DNA of 64,000 bases from Rhodosporidiobolus odoratus (lineage: Eukaryota; Basidiomycota; Microbotryomycetes; Sporidiobolales; Sporidiobolaceae), in NCBI GenBank assembly GCA_034387635.1, contig JAOANU010000022.1, forward strand, positions 186,001 to 250,000, given 5' to 3'. Below, piece after piece: positions 31,853 through 41,456 of this stretch; the stretch's first letter is position 1; every line of letters begins with the position of its first letter. The notes under the pieces are model-generated. The model did no database searches. It saw nothing but the letters and a program-made list of their open reading frames with translations, and was not told where the DNA came from. The translations under genes and the position numbers were made by a program.

Positions 31853-32772
31853 GATGCCGAGGAGACAAGAGCAAAGCGAGGCTGAGCGGGGGAAAGGCCA
31901 GCCAGAAGGAGGTCAGCAGAAGAAGAAGCAGGCGCACAGCGAGTCTCGGAATCGAGACACGGAGAGAAGAGGGGAGGGGAAGCTTCTCCTGGAGCCGACA
32001 AGATGAGCGCGTCGAGGACGCGAAGTGATCGCAGGGTGGAGGTAGAGGTGGAGGCGAAACCGGTGAAGGCGATATGCTGGTCATGCACCAAGGCTCTCAA
32101 GGCAGGTAGCTGAAGAGTCGGACGTGAGCAGCCTGCTCAAGCTCAGGACAAAGTCGATGTGCTCGCGGGAAATTTTGTTCGGAGAGCTGCAAAGTGGTCC
32201 CGGGCGCACTGGCGGAGCCTTGCCGGGCCCCCTCCTTTGGCGGCTGTACCCTTGTGGTTAGCTCTTCGCTCTTGCGGCCCGCTGACAAGGGGACAAGGGA
32301 GAGCAAGGTAAGTACAAGTTGTTATTGAGAAGGTCCCGGCAAATTCTAGTGCTGTGTCCTGCTTGCGTACGCAAGAGCCTGCGTAGGTCTACCAAAGTGC
32401 GGTCCTCGTAACTTTGCCGCTTCGAGGGAAATGCGTGCCGGCTGCCTTCATCTCAAGACTAAGAGGCAAGACACAAAGCTGTTTTCACCTGTTGTACTGC
32501 CCAAGCCTATGACCACGCCCTCTGCGCCTCCCGCCTACGCTCCGACTGGCCATACAGCCCAGCAACGCGCCTACCAATTTGCGGGCCCTTTCCCGATACA
32601 TGTTGCCTTGGCCAAATGGCGTGCGCTCTTTGCAACTCCCTTTCTGTCAACTGCTTAAGCTCACCTTCGGTCATTGGGTGGGAGGTTCGACCCGAAGTTG
32701 AGAAATGCGATGAGGTAGGCGGCACCAAGCCGAAAGGTGTTGGAGGGCCTTCAGTGGGTCGAGCCAAGGGGC
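31853..32772. other. Unassigned stretch with coding-like fragments
   Basis: 920 bp. The minus frame at 32090-31853 (HDQHIAFTGFASTSTSTLRS) has coding-like composition but no ATG of its own and no clear splice partner. A second fragment near 32767-32660 is Pro/Thr/Ser-rich. The TTGAGAAGGTC motif is at 32325-32335. No gene can be supported. Confidence 0.25.
32325..32335 (+). promoter_or_regulatory. TTGAGAAGGYC motif, site 3
   Basis: Exact match in a non-coding stretch at 32.3 kb. Confidence 0.3.
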
Positions 32773-35518
32773 TCAGGGTGAAACAGGAGCAGAGTGCACC
32801 AGGGTCATGTTGTCATGACGAGGAGTGAAAGCCTGCAATGGTCGGCTACTGTCCAGCCACCAGACTCTTGGAAGGTGTGGAGCAGCTTAGGGGAAGTAGG
32901 GTGGAAGGAATGCACTCACTTTGCTTGGCAAAGTACTTTGCAGTGCCGGGTGTACATGAACCTCAAGGATACCCTTCTCATGCTGTTTATAGTCCAGCGG
33001 TCAGAAGCAGAACGACAAACAAGACTGGAGCTGGCGTACCTTGGCTTCTTTGAAGAATTGATCGATATCTGGCTGCGAGCCAGCAATGTTACATTTCAGC
33101 CAGGGTCGTCACGAAAAGCAATGAGTGAGCTTACCAATCGATCAGCCCACGCCTTCACGACCGGAGTGTCATCCTCCTCATCACGTTTCTCAACTCAAAC
33201 TGCCAAAAATTTGCCGAAGTGAGTGCAGGCCCTTGTAAACAATTCCCACTGATACGGTGTCCATCCCGTCCTTGTCCATTTCATTGCCCCCCGGCAAACG
33301 GCTTCCATCCATTCATATAATCTCTTCGCCTCGTTGGGCTCGCGGGAGAAAAGCTGAAGGAGTTTGGGGGGGGGGGCTGGGTAACGCGAAGAGGGTGTTG
33401 GGGGTAGCTCGAGAATCGGCTTGTTCGCGCGCCCTGTTAATTGCGGTGCAAAGCATGTCGTGCCCAAGACACAGAGACTCCTGGAAGCAAGGCGGACAGC
33501 AGCAGAGGACAGGAAAGGAAGGAGGATCAGAGCAGGTGCTGGCTTGGTAAACCCGCAGATGGCGGTTGGACAGGAGTCATGAGCATTGCTGACTGTCCGT
33601 GGACATTCCACTGGCGAAGCACCGCACCTTTGTGCAGGGGCACTGCTCTCACGGTCAGGAAAGGAGGTCCGAGAACAAGTCACGCAAAACAAGGTGCCGA
33701 GCAGGAAATTGCCTACTTGACTACCTACGCTAGAGCTTAGCCACCGGGTCGCAGCTTGAGGTCAAACGGCAGCACCATTCATACGATATTGAACCTTTTT
33801 GATCTTGCTTTGCGTTGGCAAAGGAAGTCGGAAGCGAGTGGCGAGGCCGGGTTGAGAAGGTCAAAGGGTTCACACCGAGGTTTCCTTCTACAAGCTCCGA
33901 CACCAGCCTGGCTTTATCCGTGGTCTGATACTTCTGCATACCTGCTATATCAACGATCCGTACAGAGGGCTCAAAGCCAGTCTGGTCATTACATGACAGA
34001 AGGCCAAATATAAGATTTTGGTTTCCCACCTCTTCATCTAGCTCGCTGCCAGGGCCTACTGCGGAGGAGGGTAAGGATACCTTGTCTGAAACTACCAGAA
34101 GATTTTCAGTATCCCAAAAACCAGCAGGACCCGGAAAGAATGCATTAGAAAGTGAAACTGCTCATACCTGGTAATGCTGTCCATTTCTTTCAGCTGGCAG
34201 GAGGCGATGCGAAGGACGGGGGGCTGGTGGTGTATACTATGGCAGGAAAAGCGATGAGCAATGGTGTCAAGACTGAACATCATCAAGACTGAACATCTAT
34301 ACAAAGGACTAACAGGATTGCCCAATTCAGGCGGGATTGGAGGTCGTGTCAGCATTGCCTCTGTGTTATGTGGCATGTAGACACTCTGATGTGGTGTGTA
34401 TGGGTAAATATGAAGTCCACGCTCGCCGCTAGGCCGTGCCGCGGCTGTCAAAGAAGGAAGCTCCTGTAAGGCAGGATTGAGGTCAATTGGGCTGGGGCTC
34501 TTTTATTGAGCAGTCATGAGCCGGACAAGAAGAGGACAGACATTGACCACTTGCCACTGATGGGGCAATTCAGGTTGCTGCATCGTGACTGGCGGCACGG
34601 CGAAATGGTCTCGAGTTTGGGGCAAGAAGGTACTGCTGGGCGTGTTACACAACCGTGACATGTCGACACTGCCGTACTGGTGAAAGCCTTGTTGTGCTGG
34701 GGATACTGACACCTGCTGTTGCTGAGGGTATGGGGCCATAGGGTCGTAAAGCCCCTGCTGACCTTGAACATGATTGCCATACTGCAGGCTTGCAGCAGCC
34801 TAGGGGGGGGGGATATCTCACGTATCAGCCACATTCAAAGGCCCCTTGACTGGGGTGATTAACGAAGTGCAAGGCTCACAATGCTTGACAGATGTGGCTG
34901 GGCCGGGCCGGGCATTTGTTCCGAGGGGGCACCTGGTTCGTCTGGTCCAGGAGGGTGCTTTGCTGGTAAGGGTGGCGGTCAATATGTTTCAGATCCAGAT
35001 AGTATATACAGCTGGGAACAGCGCACCAAAGTCCCGCACACCTTGACCTACAGGCTCCGGCTCCGAATTGTCCCCATCGTCGGTGCCCTTGAACGCCAGT
35101 CCGTGCAAGTGGTCATGAACGGCCTTCTTGATTTGCGCAAGAGTGTAACATGCACCTGTGAAGCTTCTGGCTTGTCGAGATATGAGGAAGGCTTCAATTG
35201 CTCGGTTTCGAGATTTGTAACTTTTGCCTAAAAAGTTGTAGTCCATCCCGTGGTTGATCCTGATTTCTTCACCGATATCGTTGTATGCAGTATAGTATTC
35301 GGCTGGGAAGAATCGTAGAGCTGAACAGGAATAGAGTGATCAGTTTGTCGGAGACTTCGAAGATAACAAACAGACCCCGTACCTCGAAGGAAGACTCGCC
35401 GACCACGGCGAGTCCAGACGCGTCGCCCTCTGCTTGTGACTGCTTGTCACGCGCTAAGAGCCTCGTCGTCTTCGTAAACAGGCACCTTCGTGTCGAGATG
35501 CCAGTTGTGAAAACTCAT
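32773..35518 (-). CDS. Multi-exon gene of unknown function, probably fast-evolving
   Basis: A chain of short minus-strand exons with good gtaagc/gtacgc donors and cag acceptors. It begins MSFHNWHLDTK (ATG 35518) and runs through LRFFPAEYYTAYNDIGEEI, NHGMDYNFLGKSYKSRNRAI and GACYTLAQIKKAVHDHLHG. A Gln/Pro-rich part follows (MAPYPQQQQVSVSPAQQG), then TAAARPSGERGLHIYPY, FEPSVRIVDIAGMQKY, and a Trp-rich helical part (RLYEWMEAVCRGAMKWTRTG). The 3' pieces are EKRDEEDDTPVVKAWADRL, PDIDQFFKEAK and GILEVHVHPALQS. The low-complexity Gln/Pro linker suits a regulator, but no DNA-binding domain is recognised. Exact exon ends and the single-gene assumption are uncertain. G11 and G10 runs (33366-33376, 34803-34812) lie in it. 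Confidence 0.35.
33852..33862 (+). promoter_or_regulatory. TTGAGAAGGYC motif, site 4
   Basis: Exact match inside the unknown 32.8-35.5 kb gene model; on the minus strand it could be read as codons (DLLN), so it may be coding here. Confidence 0.25.
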
Positions 35519-36201
35519 ACGGTGATGCTCGAGGAGCCTGAATGGTCGTTGCGCGTCCGCGGTTGAGATAAAGAGAGTGTGGAACGGGCGTTCGGATAGA
35601 GCGCGCACAAGAACAAGAGTGCCACAAGAAAGCAATCGGACAAAGATGGGCGTTTCCTCCGTGGACCGTCCGTAAGCCGTTCTTCAGGGGTCACTTTCAG
35701 GTAGCAACGCTCCGCCGGTGCCTCCGAAGAAGACGCGGCCAGTCACTGCACAAGAGCAGGGCTCAAAGGTCAGGGCCGAGTCAGGGCAAGACCCACAGTA
35801 AGACGCAGATAAGCCAAGACGAGTCCGGAACCTTTCCGCACACGGAACTTTGGCGCTCCCAACCGAACACCGGACAGACCGCTGTGATAGGGCAACACCT
35901 TCCGTCTAGTGCCCGACTTGGTCATCTGCCCATGGTCAACAACAAAGGTTCTAGCCGGATGAAGCGAATGACTCCGAGTCGAGGTATGAGTCGAGTTTGA
36001 GAAGGTCATCCCGTTGCCGACGCTAAGGACCGCTTATCAACTCTAGTCAGAGGCTGCAAAGGCGTAACGGGCAATGGTGCCGTCTCAAACGAAAGGCGTA
36101 GTGAAGTGCGGGTGGAAAGGTCGGCAGAAGGACGGGAAGAAGCGGGGTCGGGGTTTGTAGTCTGCAGCAAGTCGAGGTTAGACGAGAAACGTCAGTGACG
36201 G
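35519..36201. other. Intergenic region
   Basis: 683 bp upstream of the unknown gene and downstream of the membrane-anchored gene, both on the minus strand. Contains TTGAGAAGGTC at 35997-36007. No gene seen. Confidence 0.3.
35997..36007 (+). promoter_or_regulatory. TTGAGAAGGYC motif, site 5
   Basis: Exact match, about 480 bp upstream of the putative start at 35518. Confidence 0.3.
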
Positions 36202-38217
36202 TTATGTTGAGGGAAGGGCGGGAACGTCGTGCACCGTGAGAGCTCCGACCTCGTTGCCGACCCTGCCGACTCCCTCCCCTCTGACGATATGACTCGCCAA
36301 AGTCCCCACGCTACTCGCCCTCTTCCTCCCGTCGATCCCTTTCCCAATCTCCTCCCTCCCTTCCCCTTCCATCCCACTACTCTCGTATACATTATCCTCT
36401 TTTGCCACGCCAATCCTCGTTTCAACCTTCCTCCTCACACTCGCACTCAACGGCGCCAATAACTCCTTGCTGACCTTCCGCTCCCTCTCCGCCTTAGCCG
36501 ACGCAGACGATTTACTCCAACTCCCAGACCATCTGAGCGCAGTACCCGCAGCAGCAGCGACGGGTGAAGAAGCAGAAGCAGCGCCGGAAGCCGAGGCGGA
36601 AGTTCGGCGACGGAAAGACCATTTCGTGCTGACTGTTGTTATTGCTCGTGGTGCAGCAGCAGCAGTGGTGTGGGATGATTGTGACCTATGAGATTCGCTG
36701 GTAAGGAAGGAGGTCGAGGCTCGCAGAGGGAGAGGCGGACGGGCTGAGCGAGGTGGACGAGCGAGTGAGCGGGCGGGAAAATCCGTAAGCGGGGGCAAGG
36801 TTGGATGGGCGAACGCGGTTGAGAAAGGGAACCTGGGCGAGCTGGGACTATGTGATGTGTGAGGAGGAGAGGGCGACCAGACGGGAGTGTCAGGGGGAGG
36901 GCGTGCGTAATCTGCTGCCGGAGCATGGAAGAGGGTCGAGTCGGAAGCGAGGAGCGAAGGTAGGGAGTACAAGTCTGCGCTGGAACGGTGTTCGCGGGTC
37001 TTAAGCGAGTGTAGCGACGCAAGGGTCGCAAGAGGATCTGTCCGCTGTCGATGTGGGCGGAGCTCGGGAGAGGAACTGGGACGAAGGAGGGCTGTTTCGA
37101 GTAGCGTCGGCGCCGAACGAGTGGGTTGACGCAGATAGTGCGGCTCGGACTGTGATGCGGTACTCGCATGCATCGGTGGGTTGAAAAGCGGATTCGAGGG
37201 AAAGACGGTCAACGATTGTCGAGAAGCGGTATTTGAGGGCGGAGGAGGAAAAGTCGGAGAAACAGAAGGAAGCGAGGGAGATTGCGGCGGCGAAGCAAAG
37301 GAGTCGGGAAGGGGCGGGACCGGCTCGCTGTGGTGGTTACTCGATCTGTGCCCGCCGTAGCTACTGCTCGCCGCCGTCCCAGCACTTTTCCCACTGCGCG
37401 ACCTGCCGAGCCCGCTATCCGTTTGTGGGGGCGACGAATAGCGCGAGCGAGGTAGACAGTCCATCCTGAACGAGTCGAGAGGGGCGGCGTGCGGACGTGT
37501 CGAACCGGGAAGCGAGAAGGTCGACCCATTCCTCCTCTCCTCCTTCTTTCCCTGCCCCACCACGGTCAACCCCGCCGCCAGCGTCCTTCCCATCCACTCC
37601 GCACTCCCGGGTACAGCTTCGGTCGAAACTGAAGCCGAGGCGAGCTCCTCGGTCCTTTCCTCCTCCCCATCTCCCTCGCCTTCTGCCGCGTGATCAAACT
37701 CGCTACTCCAATCTCGTCTCGACGAGTCAAACGCGTCTCGCTGTTTCGCCATTTCCATCTGCTGAGGTTGTTGTAGATGCTGCTGCTGAGCAGCGAAGGT
37801 ATGCTCGATTGAGCTGGCGGAACAAGGTGGACGACTCGGAGGGGAAAGGGAAGAAAGTGGTTGACCATCCCACAACGCCTGTTCCCCATCCACGGCAGCG
37901 ACAGACTCGCTGACGATCCTGCTTCTCCTATCGAGTACCTTTGAGCCGTCTGCGCCCATAACGGTGGTGATTGAGAGGTTGCTGTTTCGTTGCGAGCGAG
38001 ATCTGGCACCGTTGTCGTCGTTCCACGCTCGCGGTGTCGGGAGAGTCGAAGGCGAGGTTAAGGTATACTTGTGCTCGTCTGAATGCGGTGTAGGAGGTGG
38101 GGGAGGAGGTAAACGGCGTCTCACTCGTTTCCACCAACATGCAAACGCGGTTAGACCTGCGAGGAGGCAAGTTGGAGGAACTACCACTGAGGCGATCACC
38201 AGAGCCAGCGCAATCAT
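36202..38217 (-). CDS. Single-pass membrane protein with a long disordered Ser/Pro-rich tail
   Basis: 671 residues in one exon from ATG 38217. An N-terminal hydrophobic segment (MIALALVIASVVVPP, then LAGLTAFACWW) is followed at once by a basic KRVRRR stop and a poly-Pro run, so the protein is likely anchored with the long tail in the cytoplasm. The tail is rich in Ser, Pro, Arg and Ala with many SP/TP and RxxS sites, suggesting phosphorylation by proline-directed or basophilic kinases. No folded domain is recognised. The ATG follows an acceptor (ccttgcag then CCATG); a leader intron starting gtgcgt at about 38308 lies upstream, and the open frame continues above the ATG without another good start. 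Function unknown; such anchors are common as signalling scaffolds, but that is only inference. Confidence 0.7.
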   Translation of the reverse strand: MIALALVIASVVVPPTCLLAGLTAFACWWKRVRRRLPPPPPPTPHSDEHKYTLTSPSTLPTPRAWNDDNGARSRSQRNSNLSITTVMGADGSKVLDRRSRIVSESVAAVDGEQALWDGQPLSSLSPPSRPPCSASSIEHTFAAQQQHLQQPQQMEMAKQRDAFDSSRRDWSSEFDHAAEGEGDGEEERTEELASASVSTEAVPGSAEWMGRTLAAGLTVVGQGKKEERRNGSTFSLPGSTRPHAAPLDSFRMDCLPRSRYSSPPQTDSGLGRSRSGKSAGTAASSSYGGHRSSNHHSEPVPPLPDSFASPPQSPSLPSVSPTFPPPPSNTASRQSLTVFPSNPLFNPPMHASTASQSEPHYLRQPTRSAPTLLETALLRPSSSPELRPHRQRTDPLATLASLHSLKTREHRSSADLYSLPSLLASDSTLFHAPAADYARPPPDTPVWSPSPPHTSHSPSSPRFPFSTAFAHPTLPPLTDFPARSLARPPRSARPPLPLRASTSFLTSESHRSQSSHTTAAAAPRAITTVSTKWSFRRRTSASASGAASASSPVAAAAGTALRWSGSWSKSSASAKAERERKVSKELLAPLSASVRRKVETRIGVAKEDNVYESSGMEGEGREEIGKGIDGRKRASSVGTLASHIVRGEGVGRVGNEVGALTVHDVPALPST

Positions 38218-38558
38218 GGCTGCAAGGGCGAGGGGACACGTCAGTAAATGTCGTGGCGAAGTCAGCGAGAAGAGAGAGGGGAATAAATTGCAACGATGGA
38301 AAACAGACGCACCTTGCACCGTCTCGGATCGCAACAGTGGGAACAGCAGGCCTGCTGAGTCAAACAGATACTGACGAAAGCACAGCGCAGCGTGGTATAG
38401 GGAAACTGGAGCATCGAAATAAGCAAAAAAGAAAAGCAGCCTCGCTCACCTCCCTCAAACCCACGACCGAGAGTTGCGACTAGTCTTACACAAACAAGGT
38501 AGAGCGGTGAAAAGCAAAGCCAACTCAGAACCCGACAACCCGAATGCCCTCCTCCTCT
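38218..38558. other. Leader of the membrane protein gene and 3' end of eIF5
   Basis: 341 bp. Contains the likely 5' leader intron (about 38308-38220) of the membrane protein gene and the eIF5 3' UTR. Both genes run in the same direction (minus). Confidence 0.4.
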
Positions 38559-40591
38559 TCACTCATCGTCACTCTCCTCCTCGCTCTCGGCTGTCTTGAG
38601 CCATTCGATAAACGGCAACGACGCCTTCCTAACCTTCTTCGACGTATCCTTCGAGACGTACTGCGCGCGGCCCGATCGGATCAGCACTTCTCCTCAACCC
38701 AGTACAACATACAAAAGAGAGAGCAAAGAGAAAAGGAGCGCAAACGTACCTTCTTGGACACATGCTCACTCCAATGAACCAAAGTCTCTTCCTCAACGAT
38801 ATCGGCATTGTACAGCGCCAACAAAGTCTTCGGCACCCCGACGTTCATGAGATCCGGTTCGACGTCGCCGAAGAACTTCTCAACGCCACCGAGGAGGGAC
38901 TTGATGTGCTTGTCGGAAGTGGTGAGCTGCGCAGCGAAGAGAGAGGGGAGGAGAGGCAAGGCAAGGAGGTCAGCGCGACAGCCTGAAGCGGAAACGGCGG
39001 AATACAACGAACCTTGGCAAAGAGGGCGAGATGCTTGGGGAGCTCGGTCACGACGTTCTCATCGAACATGGCCGGGAAGAGGTAGATGAGGAGCTTGTGC
39101 TTCTTGGCCAGACCATCTTCATCCGCCTGCGAATAGCCAGAACAAGCAGAATAGTGTAAGCTAAAACGAGCCGAGACCCCCAAAGTAGACACCGCAGTGG
39201 GAAAAACGCACCTTCTTGAAGATCTCAGCATCCGACACCTCACCCTTGTTCTCCTTGACCCATGCCGCAAACTCAGCATAAGGACCCCCCTCCTCGTCCT
39301 CATCCTCCCCTCCCCCCAACAAATCATCGCTCACTCCGAGCGCCGCCATCCTCTTGGCCACCGCCTCAGGCGACGTATCCTCTCCCCAATCCTCGTTCTT
39401 CTCCCTCTCGGCAATGAGTTTGGCCGCTTCCTCTTCGGTCATGAGGGCGGCCGCACCGGCGTTGATCTCTTTGGTGAGGGCGTCGTCTTCATCTTCTTCG
39501 ATCTCGGGGGAGAGTTGAGCCGGTTGACCGGCGATCGAGTCGGCTCCGGCGACGGCAGCCTTCTTGGACTTCTTCGAGGCCTATGCAAGAAGTAAACTCA
39601 GTCGAACCCGTCTTCAGGCAGGATAATTCGGAGGATGCGCGTGGCAAGAAGGGCTAAGCCGCCTTACCTTCTTGGGCGGGTTCTTGATGATGAAGGTACA
39701 CAGTTTGTGCCGGTTGTCGACATCGCCTTGGTGCCCGCACGCTTTGCAATCGGCGCGAATGATCTCATTCTTGGTGAGGAAGAGCTCCGTCTCGGGGTTC
39801 TTGCAGGACTGTCAAGGGCAAGAAGGCAGCGAGGAGCAACGTGTCAGGACAGCAACGGAATGAGGGCGGGTGGCAGGGCGTACCGAGCACAACACAAACT
39901 TGTTGATAAACTTGTCAAGCAGATCGCGCATGTGGTTCTCATCGTGCGCGCCATTGACGATGTAACGCTCCGACTCGTCGTTGAAGGTAGCTTGAGCACC
40001 GAGTTCACCACCGAAGAACTTGGTGGGGTCTGTGCCGGGTGCAGGAGAAAAACCGGGTCAGAGTGGCTTCAGACATGAGCAAGACGGCGGGAGGACGCAC
40101 AGGAAGCCGGGCGGTTCAGGGCACGAGCGACGTCGGCCATGTTGGGGAAGACTGCGAGCGAAAAAGTCAGTATGAGCGGCTTCGTCCCAAGCATGGGAGG
40201 GGGAGAAAGGGCAGGCAGCGGGAAAGCCGGACGACGTACCCGTCTTGATACCGTTACCCTTGCCCTCGATCTTGGTGAGGAGAACAGGCATCCTGCAGAG
40301 TGATAGTAGAGGAGGTAGGCAGGCGAGAAGCAGTAGTGAGCAATCTATTCTTTTCTTCTTCTTTTTGGCAGCAAACCTGAGTTCGACTTGGTTTCCACGC
40401 GCCCTTGTCTTCGCCCGCATGCCACTTCGCCTCGTTTCCACCAGGAAACCGTTCCATCAGTCGTCCGCCTGAGGTCCACGCCTTGACCTCTACCCAGATT
40501 AACGGTACCCCGATCCGAATTCGAGGCCAACTTACTTGTATCGGTAGAACTTGTCCTTGATGTCCCTGCGGACGTTGACGATGGCAGCCAT
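38559..40591 (-). CDS. TIF5: Translation initiation factor eIF5
   Basis: GTPase-activating protein for eIF2 in start-codon selection and an assembly hub of the preinitiation complex. The N-terminal eIF2B/eIF5 domain reads [19 protein letters not shown], with the Arg of FYR in the place of the catalytic Arg15. It goes on to [44 protein letters not shown] and the four-Cys zinc site (CSSCKNPET and CKACGHQG). Then a Lys-rich linker and acidic stretch, and a C-terminal W2 domain with [39 protein letters not shown] and the AA-box end [17 protein letters not shown]. About nine exons, the first only about 57 nt; stop TGA at 38561-38559. The unusual spacing of several introns matches the intron-rich style of the window. 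Confidence 0.95.
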
Positions 40592-41456
40592 GATGTCTGA
40601 ATGTGGGTTGGTTTTTAGGTGGTGATACGATGCGACTTGGCGTCGAGATGAGGATTCAGAGTGAAGTGGTCAAACAGGGAGAGTGGATTGTCGCGATGAG
40701 GCATGCGCCGGTTGTCCGACTGTGTAACCCCATTTGTAGTCAGTAATTAGGATCAGAGAGGGAGGGAGTAGGAGGTGAGATTGTAAGTCAAGTTACGCTT
40801 TGAAAGAGGTCGGGAGGAACGGCGAGAGGGGGAAGTTGAGGGTGATTGAGACGCGGGATGGTGACTGGAGAAGAATACTAGAGTGGTTCAAGCTATGACT
40901 GGTGCTCTAGAGTGAGAGCTACAAGCGAAAAGTGGAGGAAAGAGAAGGGATCGAAGAGAGCAGCTGGCAACAAGACGTTTGGCTGTCGCCCCTTTACCCG
41001 GGTAGTGAACTGGGGTTCAAATGTAGCATGAAACAGCCGACCAGCCTACTGCCGTCGACGCACCCCGCGCTCCGTCAACGCCGTATTGTCCCTCTTTTTC
41101 TGCCCTCTAACTTTCTCTCTCGATCATCGCCGCAGCATCATACCGCTCATGCTCCGTTGCCTGATGTAGCACAGCTCGTGGCCGAACAGTCACACTTGCA
41201 ATCAACCGCGCTCGCCTTGGGCACTCTCTTCAGACGCGGAAAAAGAAACCACCAGGCAAACGATTCATCTGAGTATTACAACGCAACCCCGCTCAAGAGC
41301 TTGAGGCGCACAGGAGAGTGTCACATGAAGAGAGTATCGGGAGTCGCTTGAACGGGAAAAGAGGTACGAGACCCAGTATGGCTTCAGCAGTAAGGGAAAC
41401 CGGAGAGTAGAGAGAGGGAAGGGAAGGGATGGCATGTTCGCTCGAAGGTGGAAAGT
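40592..41456. other. Intergenic region upstream of eIF5
   Basis: 865 bp: the promoter of eIF5 and 3' region of the kinase gene (both minus strand). An open plus-strand frame at 40932-41351 has no recognised similarity and no splice support. Nothing further seen. Confidence 0.35.

Noticed and set aside
32610..32700. A-box-like TGGCCAAATGG and B-box-like GGTTCGACCC, as in a tRNA gene
   Set aside because: The T-arm and acceptor stems do not pair and spacing would need an odd intron; not a tRNA.
33730..34029. A frame beginning (V)GNQNLIFGLLSC considered as another family start or as a velvet-domain piece
   Set aside because: The first codon is GTG, the family blocks do not follow, and velvet signatures are absent.
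36801..37913. Plus- and minus-frame ORFs of 60-170 residues over the membrane-protein gene
   Set aside because: Shadows of the 671-residue frame; no independent support.
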